Below are positions 1 to 8,530 of a stretch of 34,685 nt of DNA, in pieces (position 1 is the first letter of the stretch; each line of letters opens with the position of its first letter). A model generated the notes under the pieces. That model was not told where the DNA came from. It searched no databases and worked only from the letters and a program-made list of their open reading frames with translations. The translations under genes and the position numbers were made by a program. The DNA is taken from positions 1 to 34,685 of the forward strand of contig CAYUPI010000060.1 of the NCBI GenBank assembly GCA_964446585.1. Reading direction: 5' to 3'. The stretch comes from CAYUPI01 sp964446585. GTDB lineage: Bacteria > Verrucomicrobiota > Verrucomicrobiia > Limisphaerales > UBA8199.

Positions 1-15
1 GCGAAAGGTTTGTTT

Positions 16-1362
16 GTGAATGTGACCGTAGAAAATTTGGCCCCGTGCAAGAAACTGATGCGGGTGGAAATCGAGGCGCAGAAGGTGGACGAGACCTTTC
101 AGAGCGTTACGAAGGAGTTTCAGCGCGAAGTCGTTCTGCCAGGTTTCCGACCCGGCAAAGCGCCGGCAGAGATGGTGCTGCGCAAGTTCAGCAAGGACAT
201 CGAGAAAGAGGTGAAACGCAAGCTCATCTCGGAATCTTACAAGCAAGCGGTGGAGGAGCAGAAATTCGACGTTCTTGGTTACCCCGACATCGAGGAAATC
301 CAGTTCAGCCGCGGTCAATCCCTGCTGTTCGCCGCCACCATGGAGACCGCGCCCGAATTCGAGCTCCCCGCCTACACAGGGATTCCCGTCAAACGCGAGG
401 GCCGGACTGTCACCGACGAGGACGTGCAGCGGGCGCTCGAAGCATTGCGCCAACCGCAGACTAATTTCAAGAAGGTAGAACGCCCCGTGCAAAGCGGCGA
501 CGTAGTCGTGGTGAATTATGCCGGAACATGCGAAGGCAAGCCGATTACCGAAATCGCCCCCACGGCCCAGGGCTTGACCGAGCGCAAGAATTTCTGGGTC
601 GATGTTCCTTCCACTTCTTTTATTCCCGGTTTTTCCGAGCAGCTCCTGGGCGCCAAAGCAGGCGACAAACAAACCGTCACTGTCGATTTCCCGGCCGATT
701 TCGTCACGCCGCAGTTGGCCGGCAAAAAGGGCATGTACGAAGTCGAGGTTGTAGAAGTAAAGGAAAAGGTCCTGCCGGTTGTGGACGATGCTTTCGCCAA
801 ATCTTTCGGCGCGGAGAACCTGGAGAAACTGCGGGCGGGCGTGCGTCGCGACCTGGAGAATGAGCTGACCTTCAAGGAGAACAAGAGCATCCGCAACCAG
901 CTTGTCCGCTCGGTGCTGGAGCGGGTCACGTTCGAGCTGCCCGAAACCGCGCTGGCGCAGGAAACGCGCAACGTGGTCTATGACCTCGTGCAGGAAAACG
1001 CCAAGCGCGGTGTGACGCGCGACACCATCGAGCAGCAGAAAGAGCAAATCTACTCAGCGGCCGCCCACAGCGCGCGCGACCGGGTAAAGATCGCGTTCGT
1101 CCTGCAAAGAATTGCCGAAAAGGAGGACATCAAAGTTTCCCAGGAGGAAATCGCCAGGCGCATCCAGACTCTGGCGGCGATGTATCAAATCTCTCCTGAA
1201 AAATTCGCCAAGGACCTGCAAAAACGCAATGGCCTGATCGAGATCTACGATCAGATTATGAACGAAAAGGTCCTTGATTTTCTGCAGCAGAATGCGCGCA
1301 TTGAGGTTGAGCCGCCCGCAGCGCTCACAGCTCCCGAGATTTCGGCCAGCAATCCAAGCTGA
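16..1362 (+). CDS. tig: trigger factor, ribosome-associated chaperone and peptidyl-prolyl isomerase
   Basis: This cytoplasmic chaperone docks at the ribosome exit tunnel and shields nascent chains. The product is 448 aa, close to the usual 430-450. The N-terminal ribosome-binding domain carries the signature GFRPGKAP at about residues 43-50. An FKBP-type isomerase domain follows at roughly residues 155-245, from the GDVVVVNYAG stretch to YEVEVVEVKE, and then the helical C-terminal chaperone domain. I chose the GTG at 16 because GAAAGG at 3-8 is a well-placed ribosome-binding site and the resulting start (M)NVTVENLAPCKK is typical of the family. A TTG at 10 is the other option. The true promoter lies outside the window. 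The next gene is convergent, so this gene ends its transcription unit here. Confidence 0.96.
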   Translation: MNVTVENLAPCKKLMRVEIEAQKVDETFQSVTKEFQREVVLPGFRPGKAPAEMVLRKFSKDIEKEVKRKLISESYKQAVEEQKFDVLGYPDIEEIQFSRGQSLLFAATMETAPEFELPAYTGIPVKREGRTVTDEDVQRALEALRQPQTNFKKVERPVQSGDVVVVNYAGTCEGKPITEIAPTAQGLTERKNFWVDVPSTSFIPGFSEQLLGAKAGDKQTVTVDFPADFVTPQLAGKKGMYEVEVVEVKEKVLPVVDDAFAKSFGAENLEKLRAGVRRDLENELTFKENKSIRNQLVRSVLERVTFELPETALAQETRNVVYDLVQENAKRGVTRDTIEQQKEQIYSAAAHSARDRVKIAFVLQRIAEKEDIKVSQEEIARRIQTLAAMYQISPEKFAKDLQKRNGLIEIYDQIMNEKVLDFLQQNARIEVEPPAALTAPEISASNPS

Positions 1363-1369
1363 TCACCCA

Positions 1370-1395
1370 TCACGTTTCACGTTTCACGTTTCACG
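1370..1395. repeat. short tandem TTTCACG repeat
   Basis: The 35 bp between the convergent tig and argG genes contain the 7-mer CGTTTCA repeated about three to four times in a row. It codes for nothing obvious. It may be a copy of a dispersed short tandem repeat. No T-tailed hairpin terminator is visible between the two genes. Confidence 0.6.
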
Positions 1396-1397
1396 CA

Positions 1398-2621
1398 TCA
1401 TTTCCTCTTCCTCACGCCTGCCGCCACTTTCAATCGAAGTGCGTTCAGCCGTATAAACCCCGTCGCGTCGTCCTGGTTATATGCCTTGGTCGGGTCGGCT
1501 TCCATTGTGGCGATGGCCGGATTGTAGAGGCTGACCGGTGACTTGCGGCCGGCCACCATGATGTTTCCCTTGTACAGCTTTACTCGCACCGTACCGGTAA
1601 CGTTTTTCTGGCTCTCCGTCACAAATGCCTGCAGCGCAAAGCGTTCAGGGGCGAACCAATAGCCGTAATACACCAGTTCGGCATAGCGCGGTATCAGCGA
1701 GTCGCGCAGGTGCATGACTTCGCGGTCCATCGTGAGCGTTTCCATCTGCCGATGAGCGAAGTGCAGGATGCCGCCGCCCGGTGTCTCGTACACGCCGCGT
1801 GATTTCATGCCTACGTAGCGGTTCTCGACCATGTCAACGCGGCCGACACCGTGTTTTCCACCCAGGCGGTTAAGCGTCTTCATCACTCCGAGCGGGTCGA
1901 GAGCTTTGCCATTCACGGCCACGCAATTGCCTTTCCGGAATTCGAGCGTGATGTACTCCGGCCTATCGGGCGCGTCCTCGGGCGCGACGCTGAGCTTGAA
2001 CATGTCGCGGTTCGTCGGCGCGAAGGCGTCCATCCAAGGGTCCTCGAGAATGCCGGCTTCGAACGAAATGTGCAGAAGATTCCGATCCATCGAGTACGGT
2101 TTCCTGGCTGAGGCCTGGACCGGAATTTTCTTTTCCGCGCAGTAGGCGATCATCTCAGCGCGGCCGGGAAATCGATCGCGGAACTGGGCATTCCGCCAGG
2201 GCGCGATCACTTGCAGTTCGGGCGCCAGCGCGGCAGCGGTCAGTTCGAAGCGGACCTGGTCGTTTCCTTTCCCGGTCGCGCCGTGCGCGAGCGCGGACGC
2301 CTTTTCTTTGCGTGCCACATTAATCATCCCCTGGGCAATGAGCGGGCGGGCGATGCTGGTGCCCAGGAAATATTGGCTCTCATAAACTGCGCCGGCCTGG
2401 ATCATCGGGAAGATGAAATCGCGCGCGAACTCGCGCGCGAGATTCACGATGTAACATTTCGACGCGCCGGTCTTTTTGGCCTTCGCATCCAGTCCTGTGA
2501 GCTCCTCCTCCTGCCCAATGTCGGCGCAGAAGGCAACGATTTCGGCATCATATGTTTCTTTGAGCCAGGAAAGGATCACCGAGGTATCGAGCCCGCCCGA
2601 ATAAGCCAAAACAATTTTCAT
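1398..2621 (-). CDS. argG: argininosuccinate synthase
   Basis: ArgG joins citrulline and aspartate with ATP to give argininosuccinate, the penultimate step of arginine synthesis, in the cytosol. The 407-aa product has the family length of about 400. It opens with MKIVLAYSGGLDTS, whose SGGLDTS (residues 8-14) is the N-type ATP pyrophosphatase loop. A GATGKGNDQVRF stretch, typical of the citrulline/aspartate site, lies near residue 115. An ATG ten codons upstream (2651) is possible, but starting at MKIVLAYSGG matches the family. No other arginine genes are in the window. It is convergent with tig and reads in the same direction as the upstream CDF transporter. Confidence 0.97.
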   Translation of the reverse strand: MKIVLAYSGGLDTSVILSWLKETYDAEIVAFCADIGQEEELTGLDAKAKKTGASKCYIVNLAREFARDFIFPMIQAGAVYESQYFLGTSIARPLIAQGMINVARKEKASALAHGATGKGNDQVRFELTAAALAPELQVIAPWRNAQFRDRFPGRAEMIAYCAEKKIPVQASARKPYSMDRNLLHISFEAGILEDPWMDAFAPTNRDMFKLSVAPEDAPDRPEYITLEFRKGNCVAVNGKALDPLGVMKTLNRLGGKHGVGRVDMVENRYVGMKSRGVYETPGGGILHFAHRQMETLTMDREVMHLRDSLIPRYAELVYYGYWFAPERFALQAFVTESQKNVTGTVRVKLYKGNIMVAGRKSPVSLYNPAIATMEADPTKAYNQDDATGFIRLNALRLKVAAGVRKRK

Positions 2622-2759
2622 AACGCGAAGGCGAATGAAACGGGAAGCCACACCGATTGGAAAGGAGAAACTGGCCAGAACCGGACAGCTACACTCTGGC
2701 AGCGAATCTTGTTGGCTGAATCCGGACTGGCGCTGTGACAGGTCTGCGCTTCGGCGTAT

Positions 2760-3836
2760 TTATGGTTTCTTCGCCTCTCCTGGTGCGGCAGTTCGGATTT
2801 CTTCGTTCGAACCCCTTGATCCCTTGCTTTGCGCCGGCTCGACGTGGACCAGCACGTCACGCACGGTGTCAATCTGGCTGCGGATCTTGTCCTTCACATC
2901 GTGCGCGATTTCGTGCGAGCGCTGGACGGTCATTTGGGGGTCCACTTCCACGTGTAGATCGACGTAGTAATCATAACCCATCTTACGTACGAAGCATTTT
3001 TCCACCGCCTCGACGCCCGGCGCAGCCCCGGCGATTCGGCGGATGTACTCGACCATCTCGCGGCTGGGCGCGCGGTCCATCAGCTCATTAACGGCAGGCC
3101 GCGCCAGGCGCCAGCCGTTCCAGGCGATGATTGCCGCCGCGACAATCGCCGCGACGTCGTCGGCCATTTCGTAGCCTCGGCCGCCGACCAGCGCGACGGT
3201 GATGCCGATGGCGGCGGCCAGCGACGTAATCGCATCGCTGCGGTGATGCCAGGCGTCCGTCCGGACCGCGGAGCTTTCCACCAGAGTGGCTTCCCGCAAA
3301 ACGAAATGGAATAGGTTTTCCTTAATGACCACCACGACAACCAGGACCACGAGCGTGAATGGAGCGGGCGCCGAATGCGGATTCCGGATTTCGCCGAAGG
3401 CCTCGACTGTGATCCAAACCGCTGCCAGAAAGAGCATGGCCGACACGATGGCCGCCGCGATCGGTTCGGCTTTGCCATGGCCGTAGGGATGGTCTTCGTC
3501 CGCCGGTTCATCGGCAATCACCAGGCCGCGCCAGACGATGACCGAGCTGAAAATATCGGCCAGCGATTCGACGGCGTCGGCCACCAGCGCATGAGAATGG
3601 CCCAAAATGCCGGCGACCAGCTTGGCAGTCGTCAGCACGGAGTTCGTCGCCAACCCGATGAAAGTAGCGCGCAGACCGCGTTTGAGTCGGTTGTCAGGCA
3701 CAGCCCAGCGTACCGCCTCAGCGCGGGAAAAAGAAGTCGCAAACGAGCTGCTTATGGGAGCAAGTTGGGGCTTGCGTGCCCGTCCGCGTGGCAGCAAGCT
3801 GGCAATGAAACTAGCCGCTCCGCGGTCGAGAAACAT
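2760..3836 (-). CDS. cation diffusion facilitator (CDF) metal/proton antiporter
   Basis: This is an inner-membrane exporter of divalent metals such as Zn, Fe, Mn or Co. The core matches the CDF family. TM2 has ExxxD (E90, D94) inside HALVADAVESLAD, followed by HPYGHGKAE (116-124). TM5 has HxxxD (H197, D201) inside DAWHHRSDA. The C-terminal cytoplasmic dimerisation domain has the YYVDLHVEVDP strand and a HEIAHDVKDKI helix. Site A carries Glu rather than the Asp of E. coli YiiP, which may affect metal preference. The start is uncertain: the ATG at 3836 lies only 5 bp from the divergent gene at 3842 and adds about 35 residues outside the family core. A GTG at 3701 would leave about 140 bp for divergent promoters. 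Confidence 0.9.
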   Translation of the reverse strand: MFLDRGAASFIASLLPRGRARKPQLAPISSSFATSFSRAEAVRWAVPDNRLKRGLRATFIGLATNSVLTTAKLVAGILGHSHALVADAVESLADIFSSVIVWRGLVIADEPADEDHPYGHGKAEPIAAAIVSAMLFLAAVWITVEAFGEIRNPHSAPAPFTLVVLVVVVVIKENLFHFVLREATLVESSAVRTDAWHHRSDAITSLAAAIGITVALVGGRGYEMADDVAAIVAAAIIAWNGWRLARPAVNELMDRAPSREMVEYIRRIAGAAPGVEAVEKCFVRKMGYDYYVDLHVEVDPQMTVQRSHEIAHDVKDKIRSQIDTVRDVLVHVEPAQSKGSRGSNEEIRTAAPGEAKKP

Positions 3837-3841
3837 TCTCC

Positions 3842-5881
3842 ATGAAAAGAAGCCTGAGCCTGTGGCTGCCCGCGCTGGCCTGCGGCCTCCTCCCCTGGCT
3901 GGTCCTGCCGTGCGCCGGCGCTGAGCTGCCGGTCAAGCGCGTGGTGCTCTTCACCAGCGGTGTTGGCTTTTTCCAGCGCGACGGCGAGGTCGCGGGAGAC
4001 GCTTCGGTTGAGCTGTCGTTCCGCACCGAGCAGATCAATGACCTGTTGAAGTCGCTCGTGCTGCAGGATTTCGGTGGCGGAAAAATCGCACCGGTCGTGT
4101 TCGGATCGCGCGATCCCATCGAGCGGACGCTCAAGTCTTTTGCCATCGACCTGACGGATAACCCGCCGCTGGCTGAGTTGCTCAACCGCATGCGAGGAAT
4201 AGAGGGGGAGATCTCTGCGCCCAAGGAAATCCAGGGCGTCATCGTGGGAACCGAAGCCCAGGAGCAAAAAGTCAGAGACGAAGTGATTCGGATTCAGGTT
4301 TTGAATCTTATGACGGCGCAGGGTCTCCGCGCCATTCCGCTAGAGCAGGTGCAACAAATCCGGATCCTCAATTCACCGATCGACAGTGAGTTTCGGAACG
4401 CGCTAAAGGTGCTGGCCACCAGCCACGACACGCAACGAAAGCCCGTGCTGTTGAGCTTCACCGGCCAGGGCAAACGGCACGTCAGTGTCGGGTACATCCT
4501 GGAGGCGCCGATTTGGAAGACCAGCTACCGGCTCGAATTGGCAGAGAAGAAATCGCCCTTTCTGCAAGGCTGGGCGATCGTCGAGAATACGACCGATGAG
4601 GATTGGACAGCGGTCAACCTGACGCTGGTGTCGGGCCGGCCGATCAGTTTTGTTATGGACCTGTATCAGTCGCTTTATGTGCCGCGGCCGACCGTTGTGC
4701 CGGAAATCTACGCTTTGTTGAAGCCGCCGGTTTACGAGGCTCCTGTGGAAGGGAGAGAAAAGGATATGGCGGTGGCCGGCGGCTTACACTCCGAACGGTT
4801 GATGCGGAAGGCCATGCCAGCCGCTGCGCCTGCCGCAAGGGCCGCGGCTACGGAGGAACCGAGGGCGATTGCTAAATTCGCTTTGGCCGACAGCGGCGTC
4901 AATTCCATGGCGGAGACCGCCGCCGCAGGCGAATTGTTCCAGTATGCCATCGACCAGCCGGTCACCGTGGCCCGCCAGAAATCCGCCCTGCTGCCGATCG
5001 TCAACGCGTCGCTCGAAGCCGAGAAACTCTCGATCTACAACGAGAGCGTCCAGCGCAAGTTCCCACTCAATGGCCTGCGGCTGAAAAACACTTCGGGGCT
5101 GCACCTGATGCAGGGGCCGATCACGGTTTTCGACGGTGGCACTTACGCCGGGGACGCCCGAATCGAGGACTTGCAGCCCAAGGAAGAGCGGTTGCTCTCC
5201 TACGCGCTGGATCTGAAAATCGAGGTCGATCCATCTGAACAGACCGGGACCAACGAGATAGTGTCGATTCAGATTCGCAAGGGCGTCATCGCGATCAAAC
5301 ACCGCTTGCTCCAGACCAAGATCTATAAGTTGCGCATCAAAGCGAGCGAGAAACGCACCGTTCTCATCGAGCATCCTGTGCGCCCGGAGTGGAAGCTGAT
5401 CGAGCCGCCCAAGCCGGTTGAGCGCACGCCCTCGGTCTATCGCTTTCAAGTCGCGCTCGAACCTGGCAAGAGCGAAAGACTGGTCATTAACGAAGAACAA
5501 CTCACCAGCGAAAGCATCGGTATGCTGAACGCAGATGTGAACGCCTTGATGTTTTATTCGCGACATCGGGGCATCAGCCCGAAGCTGAAAGAAGCGTTGG
5601 AGAAAGTCGTCAGCATGCGCAACTCCCTCACTGACCTGGAACGGCGCAGCACTCAGCTCAACCAGCAAATCAACGACATTTCCCAGGAGCAAGCGCGCAT
5701 CCGCGAGAATATGAAAGTCCTGGCGCAGAACTCGGATGTTTACAATCGTTACGTCAAAAAGTTCGACGACCAGGAGACTCAAATCGAGGGGTTGCGCGAA
5801 CAGCTCCGAAAGCTGCGCCAGCAATCAGAATCGATGCAGAAGCAGCTCGACGATTATCTGGCCGGGTTGCAGGTGGATTGA
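3842..5881 (+). CDS. exported DUF4139 domain protein
   Basis: The 679-aa product starts with a Sec signal peptide (basic MKR, hydrophobic stretch, likely cleavage after CAGA near residue 27). The body resembles DUF4139 proteins, whose biochemical role is not established. Recognisable parts are a beta-rich N-terminus (VKRVVLFTSGVGFFQRDGEV), a central W-rich segment (WKTSYRLEL, DEDWTAVNLTLVSGRP), an Ala/Pro-rich linker near residues 320-345, and a DUF4139 beta region to about 560. Residues about 590-675 form a long Gln/Glu/Arg-rich coiled coil. The ATG at 3842 follows a small GAGAAACATTCTC palindrome rather than a clear Shine-Dalgarno site. The next gene starts 3 bp after the stop, so the two are probably co-transcribed. 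Confidence 0.8.
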   Translation: MKRSLSLWLPALACGLLPWLVLPCAGAELPVKRVVLFTSGVGFFQRDGEVAGDASVELSFRTEQINDLLKSLVLQDFGGGKIAPVVFGSRDPIERTLKSFAIDLTDNPPLAELLNRMRGIEGEISAPKEIQGVIVGTEAQEQKVRDEVIRIQVLNLMTAQGLRAIPLEQVQQIRILNSPIDSEFRNALKVLATSHDTQRKPVLLSFTGQGKRHVSVGYILEAPIWKTSYRLELAEKKSPFLQGWAIVENTTDEDWTAVNLTLVSGRPISFVMDLYQSLYVPRPTVVPEIYALLKPPVYEAPVEGREKDMAVAGGLHSERLMRKAMPAAAPAARAAATEEPRAIAKFALADSGVNSMAETAAAGELFQYAIDQPVTVARQKSALLPIVNASLEAEKLSIYNESVQRKFPLNGLRLKNTSGLHLMQGPITVFDGGTYAGDARIEDLQPKEERLLSYALDLKIEVDPSEQTGTNEIVSIQIRKGVIAIKHRLLQTKIYKLRIKASEKRTVLIEHPVRPEWKLIEPPKPVERTPSVYRFQVALEPGKSERLVINEEQLTSESIGMLNADVNALMFYSRHRGISPKLKEALEKVVSMRNSLTDLERRSTQLNQQINDISQEQARIRENMKVLAQNSDVYNRYVKKFDDQETQIEGLREQLRKLRQQSESMQKQLDDYLAGLQVD

Positions 5882-5884
5882 TTT

Positions 5885-6847
5885 ATGAAAACGCTCAAAA
5901 TACTAATTGGCGCCTCGTCATTGGCGATTGTGTCTGCGTGGGGAGCTCTTGCCCAGGAGACTTCCACGCTTCCTTACGAACAGAAAATAGATGTCGTTTA
6001 TGGCGAGGTGCATGGCACCGGCTTGTTAATGGACATCTTTACTCCCAAGGGAAAAGCCAATGGACTGGCCATCATCGACGTCGTCAGCGGCGCCTGGCAC
6101 TCAGACCGCGGCAAAATTCGCGAACACACCATGGGGCAGTTTTACACTATCTTTTGCTCCCGCGGTTATGCGGTTTTTGCGATGCGCCCCGGCTCGCGCA
6201 CGCGATACACGGGCCTGGAGATGTCGTCCCACGTCAAACTGGGAATTCGCTATGTCAAACAGCACGCGGCGGATTACAAAATCGATCCGGAACGATTAGG
6301 CATCAGTGGAGCTTCCGCGGGCGGCCACCTGGCGACACTGGTCGCCGTCACGGCAGAGGACGGGGACGCCGATGCGAACACCCCGCTGCTTCGGCAGAGC
6401 ACGCGCGTAAGAGCAGCGGCCGTTTTCTTTCCACCCACCGACTTTTTGGATTGGAATGGGAAGGTGGCGAATTTCGACATGCTCGGAGATTTGCTGTTCC
6501 TTGGCGGTGCCAAGGGCCATTCGGAAGATGAACTGAAAGAGCGGGCCGAGCAAATATCTCCCGCGCGCCTGGTCAAGTCGTCACCCGTGCCGTTCCTCTT
6601 GATTCACGGGGATGCGGATCCGCTCGTACCGTTGCAACAATCGCAAAAGATGGTCGAGGTCCTCAAGGCGGCCGGCGGCTCCGCCGAGCTCATTGTGAAA
6701 AAGGGCGGAGGACATCCGTGGATGACGATTCCAGAAGAGGTGAAGGTGATGGGCGATTGGTTCGATCGACATCTACCCGAAGCGAGTGTTGCGCAGCCCG
6801 CTGCGCCAAAGCCAGCGACCACAGGGGAAACAGGAGGATCGAAATGA
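5885..6847 (+). CDS. exported alpha/beta hydrolase (esterase/peptidase-like)
   Basis: This is a 320-aa secreted serine hydrolase. It has a Sec signal peptide (MKTLKILIGASSLAIVSAWG, likely cleavage after ALAQ at residue 24). The nucleophile elbow is GASAG with Ser144. The likely acid is Asp245 in HGDADPLVP, and the likely base is His277 in GGGHPWM. The fold order and motifs resemble the BD-FAE/acetyl-esterase group; the substrate cannot be read from sequence. A flexible Pro/Ala/Thr tail closes the protein. It starts 3 bp after the DUF4139 gene, which suggests an operon and a shared envelope role. Confidence 0.85.
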   Translation: MKTLKILIGASSLAIVSAWGALAQETSTLPYEQKIDVVYGEVHGTGLLMDIFTPKGKANGLAIIDVVSGAWHSDRGKIREHTMGQFYTIFCSRGYAVFAMRPGSRTRYTGLEMSSHVKLGIRYVKQHAADYKIDPERLGISGASAGGHLATLVAVTAEDGDADANTPLLRQSTRVRAAAVFFPPTDFLDWNGKVANFDMLGDLLFLGGAKGHSEDELKERAEQISPARLVKSSPVPFLLIHGDADPLVPLQQSQKMVEVLKAAGGSAELIVKKGGGHPWMTIPEEVKVMGDWFDRHLPEASVAQPAAPKPATTGETGGSK

Positions 6848-6852
6848 AGAAA

Positions 6853-6935
6853 GAATGACGAAAACCGAAACCGAAAACGTCGCCCAGGCGGGTTGATTTA
6901 CACCACCCTGAACCGCGTCTCAGATTTCGTCATTC
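6853..6935. repeat. GAATGACGAAA inverted repeat between convergent genes
   Basis: GAATGACGAAA (6853-6863) recurs as its exact reverse complement TTTCGTCATTC (6925-6935), with 61 bp between the arms, filling the gap between two convergent genes. No poly-T tail marks it as an ordinary terminator. It looks like one more short dispersed repeat. Confidence 0.5.
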
Positions 6936-6943
6936 GGACTTTT

Positions 6944-8422
6944 TCACTGCGGTTTGCCCTTGGAGACAAACTTGAAGGGCAACACATCGGGCGCGACCGC
7001 AACTTGCGTCGTGAATTTAAAGGGGGCCTGGCAGCCACTCGGGTAAGTCAGTTCGACGAAAAAGGCGGTCCACCCCTTGGGCGGTGGCGGAACTTTGGCG
7101 ACATACAAACCCTTGCCCTCATCGGCTAGCGGCGTGCTCTCGTATTTCGGTCCCAAAGTCTCCATGCGGAAATCGCGGGCATCGGGGTTGGTCGCCTGCC
7201 AGAGCTTGACTGCCGTCGGCGTCTCTTTCGTTTTTACGCGCATCGAGCCGTCCTTTTCCAGTGTCCAGGAAAACTGGGGCAGGGGAAGATCGTTGATCAC
7301 CGCATTGTAACAAGCCAGCAATGTTTCATAAGCGTCGGAACCCTTGAGCGAGTGGTCGGCATTGGGCACATAGCGGAGATATTTCACGCCCGGCAGATCA
7401 TTGAAATAAAATTGGGACGAATCCGGCAGGAAGAACTGGTCGCCCCCGGCGTTGACGATGAACTTGGGCATGGTGAACCGCTGGCGATACTGGTACGGTT
7501 CTTCGATCTTCAGCAAAGCCTGGTATTCCGGCGTGTCGTTCCAGTCCATGAGGTGGAAAGCGGTATAGTTTCCCACCGATGGCGCCCAAAAACCGTAGGC
7601 GGCGTAGTGGTGCAACATGGAGGGCTGCATGTTCAGCACATCGATAACGCACGGGATGATCCCGATGACCCGCTTGTCCACGGCCGCAGTCGTCCAGGTG
7701 GTCCAACCTCGCTTGGACCCGCCCGCCACGACGAATGAATCCACTTTGACATTGCCGCCTTCTGCACTGCCGCAGAACGCCGTCACCGTGTCCATTGCAC
7801 GCACCGCTGCCTTGGTCATGGGCAGACGAGCGGGCCACTTCGGATCGCCAGAGCGAAGAAACTTGTCCCACGTGTAAGCGATGAACGAGTCTTCCACGCG
7901 CCGTTCGGTTTCCCCCGCAAAGACCAGCGGCTGATTCGGGACCATTTTCAATTCGGTCACGACTGACTTGGTAGCGACGGCAATACCGGCCATATTCCCA
8001 TCAGCCGAATTCGGGGGCGAGCTATTGTTGTTGCCACCAGAAATGAAGAGAAATGATTTTGAAGTGGCCACCTTGTCCGGCTTCACAACGATCATCCAAT
8101 GCTTCCAAATGGGCCGGTCCACCTCATTGGTCGTAAGATATGCCTGGGAGGTCATGTCCAGAATGAACGTGGTTTGGTCTTTGCCAGGGACGGTCTTCAC
8201 CAGATGAAAGCTGTAATTGGTGTCCGGCGCTGCCACATAATCATCGAGAGCCGTGCGCTGCGGCCCGACTGCTCGGGCGGACGATGCGCCGGAGGATTTG
8301 GTCGTGGCTGCCGAGGCGGCTCTGAGCCAACTCGCAGAAGCGAGTGCGACAACGAGGACAAGGAGGAACCGGCGCCAATGGATAATAAAGTTATACATAT
8401 ACGTATGATTCAGACTTCTCAA
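6944..8422 (-). CDS. exported PhoPQ-activated pathogenicity-related (PqaA-like) hydrolase
   Basis: The product (492 aa, or 484 from the more likely ATG at 8398) has a signal peptide (WRRFLLVLVVALASASWLRA). The body resembles the PhoPQ-activated pathogenicity-related family, an alpha/beta-hydrolase fold of poorly known substrate. The nucleophile is probably Ser236 in GGSKRGW. The acid is probably Asp in NAGGDQFFLPD and the base His in NADHSLKG, both in family order. SGGNNNSSPP near residues 128-137 forms the oxyanion-side loop. A C-terminal beta-sandwich follows (WTAFFVELTYPSG). The name reflects Salmonella PqaA; no PhoPQ system is in this window and none should be assumed. Confidence 0.86.
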   Translation of the reverse strand: MRSLNHTYMYNFIIHWRRFLLVLVVALASASWLRAASAATTKSSGASSARAVGPQRTALDDYVAAPDTNYSFHLVKTVPGKDQTTFILDMTSQAYLTTNEVDRPIWKHWMIVVKPDKVATSKSFLFISGGNNNSSPPNSADGNMAGIAVATKSVVTELKMVPNQPLVFAGETERRVEDSFIAYTWDKFLRSGDPKWPARLPMTKAAVRAMDTVTAFCGSAEGGNVKVDSFVVAGGSKRGWTTWTTAAVDKRVIGIIPCVIDVLNMQPSMLHHYAAYGFWAPSVGNYTAFHLMDWNDTPEYQALLKIEEPYQYRQRFTMPKFIVNAGGDQFFLPDSSQFYFNDLPGVKYLRYVPNADHSLKGSDAYETLLACYNAVINDLPLPQFSWTLEKDGSMRVKTKETPTAVKLWQATNPDARDFRMETLGPKYESTPLADEGKGLYVAKVPPPPKGWTAFFVELTYPSGCQAPFKFTTQVAVAPDVLPFKFVSKGKPQ

Positions 8423-8530
8423 AATGACTCGTTATTCAGTCAAAACAATGGGTGATCCTCAAGTGTCCGACTTCGACGACCGCGGGAGAAAATCACTTTT
8501 TCTATGCCTGAAGTCAACCACCTTAATCCG

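Noticed and set aside
4784..5824. A 346-codon open frame antisense to the DUF4139 gene
   Set aside because: The sense strand has a coherent signal peptide, domains and coiled coil; the antisense product shows no family features.
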